Shown here: positions 34,736-42,063 of the stretch, piece by piece
How the letters are laid out: each line of letters starts with the position of its first letter
How positions within the stretch are numbered: position 1 is the first letter of the stretch
NCBI RefSeq assembly: GCF_900120165.1
Contig: NZ_LT635475.1
Location: forward strand, 1,178,001 to 1,242,000
DNA length: 64,000 nucleotides
Origin: Ezakiella massiliensis
Lineage (GTDB): Bacteria; Bacillota; Clostridia; Tissierellales; Peptoniphilaceae
Reading direction: 5' to 3'
Program-made: the position numbers and the translations under genes
Notes under the pieces: model-generated
Database searches by the model: none
What the model saw: only the letters and a program-made list of their open reading frames with translations
Told to the model about the DNA's origin: nothing

Positions 34736-35632
34736 ATGAAAAAGAGATTAGCATTATTATTAGCAATCGCCATGATTTTCACATTGGCAGCCTGCGGTAA
34801 AAAACCTGCAGAAGATAAGACAAGCGACAAAGCAGAAAAGAAAACAGAACAGAAAGCGAAGGTAGCGGAGCCTATAAAGGTTTCTGGCGAGGACATATCT
34901 ACGACTCCAGAAGGCATCGAAGAGCTTAGCGAAGAAAAACTAAAAGAAATATATGAATACTTTGATGAGAACTATGAAGAAACAGTGGGTATGACCTATG
35001 CAGAAGTAGAAAAGAAAATTGGCGTGCCAGGTGCCTACTTTGTAGACTTTGATGAAGAAGACGAAAATGGAAACCCTACAAAAACTATTTTTTGGTTTTC
35101 ACCAGATCATTTCCTTTATGTAGTCTTTGTTGCTGACAAGGATAATCCTGATGAATTTGGCCTTGACATAGCTGGAGCCCTGCCAAAGAATATTGATGAA
35201 TATGAAGAAGGTTTAGAAGAAGACACAACAGAAAGCGGAGAAGAAGAAACAACATCTGAAAGTGACGGAGAAGTGATAGCAGAATTATCACCTGATACAG
35301 GCATGGTAGAGGTTACAAACGGTGATCCAGATAAAAGTCCTGGGGATACATGGGAGCTTAGCGAAGAATATCTCGAAGAAGTAGCTAAGTACTTTGATGA
35401 GAACTATGAAGAAACATTGGGGATGACCTATGAAGAAGTCAGAGACTATATTGGCATGCCAGGTACCAATTATCCAGACTATGATGAATTGGATCCCGCA
35501 GACGGAGTCCTGGCAAAATATGTTTTCTGGTATTCACCAGACCATGCCTTTGTAGCAATGTTTACTGCTGATGCAGAATATCCAGATGAATTTGAACTCG
35601 AAAATACTGCATACTATGAACAAGTTAAATAA
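34736..35632 (+). CDS. Two-domain repeat lipoprotein A
   Basis: A 298-residue lipoprotein (lipobox LAAC) with two tandem ~105-residue copies of a domain. Each has an amphipathic helix (LSEEKLKEIYEYFDENYEE), MTYAEVEKKIGVPG, a F/Y-D-x-D-E segment, a strand KTIFWFSPDH and a PDEF.L end. The pattern 'TY.EVE..IG.PG' recalls the SmpA/OmlA-BLIP type fold but this is inference. The two copies are joined by a Glu/Ser-rich linker with VIAELSPDTGMVEV. Relatives lie at 37472 and 37956 on the other side of an IS. Confidence 0.75.
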   Translation: MKKRLALLLAIAMIFTLAACGKKPAEDKTSDKAEKKTEQKAKVAEPIKVSGEDISTTPEGIEELSEEKLKEIYEYFDENYEETVGMTYAEVEKKIGVPGAYFVDFDEEDENGNPTKTIFWFSPDHFLYVVFVADKDNPDEFGLDIAGALPKNIDEYEEGLEEDTTESGEEETTSESDGEVIAELSPDTGMVEVTNGDPDKSPGDTWELSEEYLEEVAKYFDENYEETLGMTYEEVRDYIGMPGTNYPDYDELDPADGVLAKYVFWYSPDHAFVAMFTADAEYPDEFELENTAYYEQVK

Positions 35633-35659
35633 AAAATAAAATTTGATGAGATTCAAAGA

Positions 35660-35710
35660 ATGAAATTTAATCGGTCATGTAACGTCGATCCTTGCACACG
35701 AGGCGGTGGC
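35660..35710 (+). repeat. Left half of an IS-split concentric palindrome
   Basis: Carries arms ATGAAATTTAATCGGTCA (35660-35677), GTCGATCC (35684-35691) and TTGCACACGAGGCGG (35692-35706), each complementary in order to the right half at 37300-37376. Confidence 0.75.
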
Positions 35711-35750
35711 TGTCCTGTTCCCCGAAAATTGGACACAAGAGGAGGAGAAC

Positions 35751-36305
35751 ATGGACTACACTAAAGACTACAAAAAGAAGAAAGTAGAAGAATATCTAAA
35801 CTCAAAACTATCACTTAGAAAATTCACAAAGATAAACAACATCCCCAAAACAACCCTTCAAGGCTGGATCCAAACACACAACGAATACGGACCAGATGCC
35901 TTTATGGACTCAAGCAAAAGAAACACCTTAACTTTACAAGAAAGACATAATCTAGTAGAATTGTACCTAAGGAAGGGAGATGCCCTAACAAAGTTTGCTA
36001 AGAGCCATGGCATACCAGCCATGACATTTTCAAGCTGGGTATACAAATACTACCAAAGGCTCCTTCCTGAGTATATACGAAGGGAAGGCCAAGAATTGAG
36101 TAAAGATAAAAACCTTAAGAAAAGCAAATATTCAAACATAGATGACAAGAACGAATTCATAAAAAAATTAGAAGAAAAAGATGAGAAGCTACTAAGACTT
36201 GAAATAGAAAACGCATATTTAAAAGAGTTGAGGAGGATTCGACTTCAAGAAAAAACGAAGAAAAAACAAGGATTGCCGAAGACCTCCGAAGACAATACCC
36301 ACTAA
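35751..36305 (+). CDS. IS3-family transposase OrfA, copy 2
   Basis: 184 residues, same product as the OrfA at 23595-24149. Two helix-turn-helix segments and a C-terminal coiled coil; start ATG 35751 after GGAGGAG. Confidence 0.9.
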   Translation: MDYTKDYKKKKVEEYLNSKLSLRKFTKINNIPKTTLQGWIQTHNEYGPDAFMDSSKRNTLTLQERHNLVELYLRKGDALTKFAKSHGIPAMTFSSWVYKYYQRLLPEYIRREGQELSKDKNLKKSKYSNIDDKNEFIKKLEEKDEKLLRLEIENAYLKELRRIRLQEKTKKKQGLPKTSEDNTH

Positions 36306-37135
36306 AGACAATTCTTGAAGTAATAGGACTAGCTAGATCCACCTTCTACCACAATCTAGACAGAATGAGAGAGCCTGACAAAGACTCAGAACTAAAACTT
36401 AAAATGCTAGAAATAAGAGAAGCTCATCCAAACTATGGACTAAGAAGAATACACGCAGTATTAAAGATGGATGAAGAAATAAACATAAAAAAAGTCCATA
36501 GACTATACAAAGAACTGGGCATGCAAATAAAAACCAAGAAAACCAGAAAACCATACACATTCCTAGGAAGCCTAAAAGACATACCAAACAGAATAAAAAG
36601 AAGATTTGACTCCACAATGCCAAATCTAAAACTCTTTACAGACACAACCTATGTAAAAATATATAAAGACAAAGAAAACTATACATGGGCCTACCTAAAC
36701 GCCTTCATAGATGGATTTGACAGGAAAATAATCTCATACAACGTAGTAGACAACATGAGAAAAGAACCCTTCATAGATCTAGCAAAAGAAACCATAAGAA
36801 AAACCAATAATGCAGAATACAGAAGAACATTTCATTCAGACCAAGGCATCATATACTTCAGTAAAGAATACCAAGACCTACTAAAAGAAAATAATATCTA
36901 CCAAAGCATGTCAAGAAAAGGCAACTGCCTAGACAACTCAGTCATAGAAAGCTTCTGGTCAGTAATTAAAAGAGAAAAACTAAGTAAAACAAAATTCAAA
37001 AGCCTAGAGCAGTTACAAAAGGCAGTAGATGAATTTGTGGAATACTACAACAACACAAGAATAAAAGAAAAGAACAACTACCTAAGCCCCAATGAAAAAA
37101 GGGCCAAGTATTACGAAGAAAAAGAAAGAGCATAA
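36251..37135 (+). CDS. IS3-family transposase OrfB, copy 2
   Basis: Same product as the copy at 22765-23649: HTH_21 region followed by the DDE integrase core (FTDTTY, HSDQG, SVIESFW). The frame is -1 relative to OrfA and is open back to about 36203; the first ATG (36365) would omit the HTH_21 region. A-runs at 36250-36255 and 36261-36266 are candidate slip sites. Both copies look intact, so transposition competence is plausible. Confidence 0.88.
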   Translation, partial: KNEEKTRIAEDLRRQYPLKTILEVIGLARSTFYHNLDRMREPDKDSELKLKMLEIREAHPNYGLRRIHAVLKMDEEINIKKVHRLYKELGMQIKTKKTRKPYTFLGSLKDIPNRIKRRFDSTMPNLKLFTDTTYVKIYKDKENYTWAYLNAFIDGFDRKIISYNVVDNMRKEPFIDLAKETIRKTNNAEYRRTFHSDQGIIYFSKEYQDLLKENNIYQSMSRKGNCLDNSVIESFWSVIKREKLSKTKFKSLEQLQKAVDEFVEYYNNTRIKEKNNYLSPNEKRAKYYEEKERA

Positions 37136-37299
37136 AGAAGCTTTCTTGCCAAATTTTAAATTTTTGAATAAGCTTTATGTCAAGGGCTATGCAAGTTGCT
37201 TCGCAACCCTTGACAATCGCATTCAAAAATTTAGTTAGCAAGTAGAAAGCATTCTTTTAGATGAACAAATTATTTGTCCAACTTTTTGGGAACACCCCA

Positions 37300-37445
37300 G
37301 GCCGAAATAAATCGGCCGCTACAAATTCCGCCTCGTATGCAAATGGTCGCCAAGAAATTGACCGATTAAATTTCATAAAAATATCGCAAATTTAACACGA
37401 AATATGGATATCTCGAACGCGACGACTAAATGTCCCGTGGTGGAG
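37300..37445 (+). repeat. Right half of the IS-split concentric palindrome
   Basis: GGCCGAAATAAATCGGCC-GCTAC is followed by CCGCCTCGTATGCAA (37328-37342), GGTCGCC (37345-37351) and TGACCGATTAAATTTCAT (37359-37376), complementary to the left half. A degenerate CTCGAACGCG..CCGTGGTGGAG hairpin lies at 37411-37445. Confidence 0.75.
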
Positions 37446-37471
37446 GCATATAAAAATAATGAGGATAAAAA

Positions 37472-37897
37472 ATGAGAAAAAGATTATCAATATTATTAGT
37501 ACTTGCACTAGCACTTACAATAGTCGCATGTAAGGGCGGCCCAGTTGCAAATGGCACAGGCATGATCGAAGTTAAGGGACAAGACGAATCAACTCCACCA
37601 AAAAACATCAAATTAGTTAGTGACGATAAAATTCAGGAAGTTAAGACTTACCTACAAGAACACGAAGATGAGGCAGAGTCAATGACTTACGCTGAGCTAG
37701 AAGAGTTATTTGGCGCGCAAGGCGCAGATTTCATAGATCTTGATGAAACTGCTAGCGAGAGCGGAAATAAAGTAAAATATATTTACTGGTACTCAGAAAA
37801 TGATAACTTTTTAGGCATATTCATCGCTACACCAGATGAGCCTGATAAGTTTATACTTAATATATACTCTACAAAAAAGGATATGGAGAATAATTAA
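37472..37897 (+). CDS. Single-domain repeat lipoprotein B
   Basis: A 141-residue lipoprotein (lipobox TIVAC) with one copy of the repeated domain: GTGMIEVKGQD, SDDKIQEVKTYLQEHEDE, MTYAELEELFGAQGADF, VKYIYWYSENDNFLGIF, PDEPDKF. It is the shortest member of the three-gene family; its divergence suggests an older split. RBS AATGAGGA is moderate. It lies just downstream of the IS/hairpin block and 58 bases before the next family member. Confidence 0.72.
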   Translation: MRKRLSILLVLALALTIVACKGGPVANGTGMIEVKGQDESTPPKNIKLVSDDKIQEVKTYLQEHEDEAESMTYAELEELFGAQGADFIDLDETASESGNKVKYIYWYSENDNFLGIFIATPDEPDKFILNIYSTKKDMENN

Positions 37898-37955
37898 TTC
37901 TATAGTAAATCTACATGAAGAGGGCTAATATATGGAGAATGTAAAGGTGAGAAAA

Positions 37956-38864
37956 ATGAAAAAAAGATTGGCATTATTATTAGCAATGGCAATGATTTTC
38001 TCCTTGGCAGCATGCGGTAAGAAACCTGCAGAAGAAAAGGCAGACAAGCCAAGCCAAAAGATAGAAAATAAAGCTGACACAGAAAAGAAAGACGAAAAAA
38101 AGGAAGAAAAGAAGGACGAAGGATACAAGGCAATCGGCATGGTAGACGTTCACGGTGAAGGCATATTTACAACTCCAGAAGGCATCGAAGAGCTCAGCGA
38201 AGAAAGATTAAAAGAAATATATGAATATTTTGATAAAAATATGGAAGAAACACAAGGCATGACCTATGAAGAAGTAGAAGAATACATTGGCACGCCAGGT
38301 GCTCACTTTGTAGACCATGATGAAGAAAATGAAAATGGGGAGCTTACAAAAAGTATTTTTTGGTATTCACCAGACCACTTCCTTTCTATGGTGTTTACTG
38401 CTGACAAGGATAGTCCTGATGACTTTGGCCTCACAGAGACTTGGGCCATGCCAAAGGCCATTGACGAAGATGAAGTAGACCCACAATCAGAAAGTGAAGA
38501 AAAACCGACAGTAGCATATTCAGATGAGACAGGCATGGTAGAGGTTCACGGCAAAGATATGCTCAAGCGTCCAGATGGGATCGAAATACTGTCACAAGAA
38601 GAAATGCAAGAAGTGGTTGACTATTTCTCCAAAAACAACAGCGACTTAGCAGATGCAACTTACGCAGAAATCGAAAGCCATTTTGGTGTAGCCGGGGCCC
38701 ACTTTGTAGACTTTGATGAAGTCGATGGCGATGATATCACAAAATATGTCATGTGGTATTCAGAGGAGAACAGCATGGCCGTCAGCTTTATTGGCAAAAA
38801 AGATTCACCTGATGACCTCAAGATCCTTATGTGGTCTAGCTCACTAGCACCTAGTGAACAATAA
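37956..38864 (+). CDS. Two-domain repeat lipoprotein C
   Basis: A 302-residue lipoprotein (lipobox LAAC), closely related to the one at 34736. The signal peptides MKKRLALLLA are nearly the same. The start is ATG 37956 after AAAGGTGAG rather than the upstream ATG 37932. Two domain copies carry GMVDVHGEG / GMVEVHGKD, MTYEEVEEYIGTPGAHFVD / ATYAEIESHFGVAGAHFVD and FWYSPDHFL / MWYSEENSM. No known enzyme motif is visible. Extracytoplasmic binding or inhibitory roles are possible but unproven. Confidence 0.75.
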   Translation: MKKRLALLLAMAMIFSLAACGKKPAEEKADKPSQKIENKADTEKKDEKKEEKKDEGYKAIGMVDVHGEGIFTTPEGIEELSEERLKEIYEYFDKNMEETQGMTYEEVEEYIGTPGAHFVDHDEENENGELTKSIFWYSPDHFLSMVFTADKDSPDDFGLTETWAMPKAIDEDEVDPQSESEEKPTVAYSDETGMVEVHGKDMLKRPDGIEILSQEEMQEVVDYFSKNNSDLADATYAEIESHFGVAGAHFVDFDEVDGDDITKYVMWYSEENSMAVSFIGKKDSPDDLKILMWSSSLAPSEQ

Positions 38865-38897
38865 AAAGCTCTGGGGAAAATATTAAATTTTTTAAAA

Positions 38898-38942
38898 ATC
38901 ATCCTTTTGGGTGATTTAATAAAGCAAGATGTGTTTTATAAT
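38898..38942 (+). promoter_or_regulatory. Shared promoter element before stalk-domain gene 2
   Basis: ATCATCC-TTTT-GGGTGAT (38898-38915) lies 21-22 bases before TATAAT (38937-38942); same layout as 28974-29018 and 32941-32984. Confidence 0.6.
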
Positions 38943-38984
38943 ATATATAGAAACAAAGAGAAAAGAATTTTTCTAACGGATATT

Positions 38985-39172
38985 TTGTAGCCATGTGTAG
39001 AGGCGATCCTGAAATGGTCGCCATCTCGAACACGTGGACATTCGGCGAATGAGATTGCCCCTTGTGGGCATGAACATTCGTCGTAAAAACAAATAGATTA
39101 CGGATATTTTTAAGAACGATGTAACGGCGATCCTGAAATGGTCGCCACTCGAACGCGGAGCGTTCGAGACAT
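38985..39172 (+). repeat. GTAG hairpins and CATTCGG module in a 5' leader
   Basis: GGCGATC..GGTCGCC occurs twice (~39002-39023 and ~39124-39146). The CATTCGG module with CGAATG/ACATTCG arms (39049-39118) lies between, and CTCGAACGC-GGA-GCGTTCGAG follows (39147-39168). All lie between the promoter and the start codon at 39194. Confidence 0.65.
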
Positions 39173-39193
39173 TTCAAAAACGGGAGGTATATT

Positions 39194-39991
39194 ATGAAAA
39201 ACTTATATAAAATTTTAGCACTTGGACTAGCAGTCCTCATGTGCGTGGGAATGTTGGCAGTAAATGTTAAGGCGGTAGATAATACACCAGGAACAAAGAC
39301 AGATCCACAAAATCCACCAGCAACAAATGATCCAAATCCACAAACTCCAAATCAACCAGGAGCAATTCCAGGGAACGATCCAAATGGATATCAATTCGAA
39401 GATTTAACACACGGAGATCCAGACAATCAAAAACCAAATGATGATGATTATCCATATGATTATGATGGCGATATCTTTAATTACTATGATGATTATGACG
39501 AAGATGATACTGAAGAAACAAAGGTAGAAGAAAAGAAAGACGAAGAAAAGACTGATGAGGGCGGAGAATATGGAGAACGCATTTTAAAACTTATCTTTAG
39601 AGTTGGCAACAAGGATATGGAAAAGTACATCAACGAAGACTTGACCATTATCAAAATGGATGCCGCTCCATACATCAAAGACGGCAGAAATATGGTAGGC
39701 GTTAGATATGTTGCTGAAGGCCTTGAAATGCAAGTCACTTGGGATGCCAAGACCAGGACAGTTTTCATAGAAGATGACATGTTCAAGATTGAAATCCCAG
39801 TTGACACCAACAAGATCATCGTAAACGGACAAGTTATGGAAAGCGATGTAATGCCAGAATTTGTAAATGGCAGGACCATGTTACCAATCGCAAATATCGC
39901 CAGAGCCCTCGGCCTCAAAGACGGCGAAGATATATTCTGGGACAATGTCGAAAAGAAAGCAACCATAATCAGAGTATTAAGCGCAAAATAA
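39194..39991 (+). CDS. Secreted copper-amine-oxidase-N (stalk) domain protein 2
   Basis: A 265-residue exported protein: signal peptide (cleavage near VKA-V), a Pro/Asn/Asp-rich low-complexity spacer with Tyr-Asp clusters (residues ~30-125), then a stalk domain (MDAAPYIKDGRNMVGVRYVA, VTWDAKTRTVFI, NGRTMLPIANIARALGL). The spacer may span the wall. RBS GGGAGGT precedes the ATG. It is probably co-regulated with the gene at 29206. Confidence 0.8.
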   Translation: MKNLYKILALGLAVLMCVGMLAVNVKAVDNTPGTKTDPQNPPATNDPNPQTPNQPGAIPGNDPNGYQFEDLTHGDPDNQKPNDDDYPYDYDGDIFNYYDDYDEDDTEETKVEEKKDEEKTDEGGEYGERILKLIFRVGNKDMEKYINEDLTIIKMDAAPYIKDGRNMVGVRYVAEGLEMQVTWDAKTRTVFIEDDMFKIEIPVDTNKIIVNGQVMESDVMPEFVNGRTMLPIANIARALGLKDGEDIFWDNVEKKATIIRVLSAK

Positions 39992-40011
39992 CCCGCTCCT
40001 AAATATATTGT

Positions 40012-40045
40012 GAAAACAGCTTGGTTTGATCCAAGCTGTTTTTAT
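40012..40045 (+). terminator. Intrinsic terminator of stalk-domain gene 2
   Basis: AAAACAGCTTGG-TTTGAT-CCAAGCTGTTTTT. Confidence 0.85.
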
Positions 40046-40059
40046 ATGGGGAGGCGTGT

Positions 40060-40490
40060 GCGTGCACAGTCGAACCCTCAACCGGGGTGGACCCGGTATC
40101 GGGCCCGAAATGTCCGAAATAAATCGGACGCTACCCGCGATACGCCACGAAATACCGATGCCATTTGTACAAATAATCTTCATTTAAAAATCGCTTTGCG
40201 GTTGTAGCGGCGATCCTGAAATGGTCGCCATAAAAAATTGGGGGCTCGATGCCCCCGATTTTTGTATTGTTGGATATTTTTATTTTTTTATGTATTTGTT
40301 TTTTATATGATGTGGCTTTTGTGGTGCTCCTAAAGGGGAATTTGACACCCCCACGACTATTTCACGTTAAATTTTGTAAAAAGACTTGTTTCGAAATTTT
40401 TTGTGAATTTCGATGTACAGGAGTACACCTCATTCACAAAATTTCTGTACTGCGCCTTTTTCCTAAAATTTTCCTGTGAAATAGCGTTGT
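40060..40490. repeat. Hairpin repeats and a fold-back element
   Basis: Contains TCGAACCCTC..-type hairpin (40072-40105), reverse-oriented GTCCGAAATAAATCGGAC-GCTAC (~40109-40131), GGCGATC..GGTCGCC with a GGGGG..CCCCC hairpin (~40205-40260) and a fold-back at 40360-40483 with TACAGGAGTACACC at its centre. No gene is present between 39992 and the tRNA. Confidence 0.65.
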
Positions 40491-40518
40491 TGTTTTTATT
40501 CCCTTTATCAGCGACAAA

Positions 40519-40550
40519 TAAAAGAGCAGCCCAAAGGCTGCTCTTATTAT
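40519..40550 (-). terminator. Terminator of tRNA-Leu
   Basis: Minus strand: AAGAGCAGCC-TTTG-GGCTGCTCTT followed by TTATTTG, just downstream of the tRNA. Confidence 0.8.
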
Positions 40551-40551
40551 T

Positions 40552-40637
40552 TGGTGCGGATAAAGGGATTTGAACCCCCACGATCTAGGATCACATGGCC
40601 CTCAACCATGCGCGTCTGCCAGTTCCGCCACATCCGC
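40552..40637 (-). tRNA. tRNA-Leu (anticodon GAG)
   Basis: 86 bases with encoded CCA. Acceptor GCGGATG/TATCCGC, anticodon loop TTGAGGG within a CATGG..CCATG-type stem, long class-II variable arm and T arm GTGGG-GGTTCAAATC-CC. The length and long variable arm fit tRNA-Leu. Confidence 0.93.
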
Positions 40638-40782
40638 ATATTTTTGTTACATATTTCTCGCCTATTTGGCCAAAGCTTGTGACTTAGCCTTGTTAATAGG
40701 GTATAATTAATTAGGTGGTATTCTTGATACCGTTATTTATTATACACTATTTAAAATTTTTTGTAAAGGGGTTTTTTATATT

Positions 40783-42063
40783 ATGCTGAAAAATATAGAC
40801 AAAGTTTGCGAATACTTCAAGGCTCAGGAGAAGGCTCCTGATAACTTACGGATGGGGGTTGAGTTTGAGCACTTGCTTTTGGACTCTCAAGCTAATGCGC
40901 GTTCATATTATGATGCAGGTGGATCAAGGGACCTCTTTTTAGCTATGATTGACAAGGGTTGGAAGGGGAATTTCGAAGGCGAATTTGTGCTTTCAATTAA
41001 AAAGGACGGCCTGATTATTTCAACTGAGCCGGGCGGCCAGCTGGAATTTTCAACTGACCCCTTGGAAAATCCTTGCGAAGTCAAGTCGGAGCTCTTTAAA
41101 TTTTACAGGGATGCAATCGATGCCCTAGAGCCTTTTGATTCTCATATTTACACTTTGGGTTTCCAACCTCTAAGCGATGTTGACGATATAAAAATTTTGC
41201 CCAAGGAGCGTTACTATGCCATGTATAATTATTTTAAATCGGCTGGCACCATGGGCAAGTTTATGATGAAGGGGACGGCCAGCGTCCAAGTGTCTTTGGA
41301 TTTCCTAAATGAAAAGGACTATGGCCGCAAATATGCTTTGGCCAACAAGCTTTCAAATATTTTATATATTTTATTTGATAATGTGGCCTTTAAAGGCGGC
41401 AGGCCAATCGATGTTTACGCCTTTAGGTCTATGGTTTGGAACAACACTGACCGCAAGCGCTGCGGAACTTTTGAATCTGCCTTCCGTCCTGATTTTAAAT
41501 ACGAGGACTACGCCAAATTTCTCTTGAGCAACGATGCGATTTTTACCTTGAAGGACGGAGAATTTCATCCCTTCGATGGGACTATTGACCAGGCCATGAC
41601 TGGCGCGTCAAAGAAGGAGATGGAGCACCTGATGACCATGGTTTTCCCAGACGTGCGGACCAAACGCTTTATAGAAATTAGGCAGGTGGATTCCATTCCT
41701 TACCCTTACAATCTGGGGGCTGTTGCACTTTTAAACTCAATCTTCTATAATAATGACAATATGGATCGGGTTTACAATTTGATCGGCGATTTGACTTTCA
41801 AGGAAAGCGAACGGGCCCGTCTTGAAATGTATGAAAAAGGGACCAAGACTAAGATGATGGGCAAGACCATGGAGGCTTGGGGGGTGGATATTTTATCGGC
41901 CCTGGACATCAAGGACTGCTTTAAGCCTTATATAGAAAAAATTGTACCCCTCATGGAGGGTAACACCCTTCGTAGGCAGCAGATTGACAGGTGGAAGACC
42001 TACGCAACTTGCGACTATGCGATTGAGATTTGTAAAATGAATTTGGAGGATATTGATGTATAG
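40783..42063 (+). CDS. Glutamate-cysteine ligase-like protein
   Basis: A 426-residue protein of the GCS2 (plant/EgtA-type) glutamate-cysteine ligase family: MGVEFEHLLLD near residue 23, EPGGQLEFST (substrate-binding strand), then MKGTASVQVSLDF and RFIEIRQVDSIPYP. It should form gamma-glutamyl-cysteine from Glu, Cys and ATP. It overlaps the next gene, an ATP-grasp ligase, so the two probably make a low-molecular-weight thiol. RBS AAAGGGG is upstream. Confidence 0.8.
   Translation: MLKNIDKVCEYFKAQEKAPDNLRMGVEFEHLLLDSQANARSYYDAGGSRDLFLAMIDKGWKGNFEGEFVLSIKKDGLIISTEPGGQLEFSTDPLENPCEVKSELFKFYRDAIDALEPFDSHIYTLGFQPLSDVDDIKILPKERYYAMYNYFKSAGTMGKFMMKGTASVQVSLDFLNEKDYGRKYALANKLSNILYILFDNVAFKGGRPIDVYAFRSMVWNNTDRKRCGTFESAFRPDFKYEDYAKFLLSNDAIFTLKDGEFHPFDGTIDQAMTGASKKEMEHLMTMVFPDVRTKRFIEIRQVDSIPYPYNLGAVALLNSIFYNNDNMDRVYNLIGDLTFKESERARLEMYEKGTKTKMMGKTMEAWGVDILSALDIKDCFKPYIEKIVPLMEGNTLRRQQIDRWKTYATCDYAIEICKMNLEDIDV

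Larger units (their letters stand above)
35711..37299 (+). mobile_element. IS3-family (IS150-type) insertion sequence, copy 2
   Basis: 1589 bp, the same length and ORF products as the copy at 22601-24189 but inverted. The 3-bp target duplication is GGC (35708-35710 and 37300-37302). Its excision would restore GTGGCCGAAATAAATCGGCC followed by GCTAC, a reverse-oriented GTAG hairpin. The insertion point and orientation relative to that hairpin equal those of copy 1. Confidence 0.95.
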
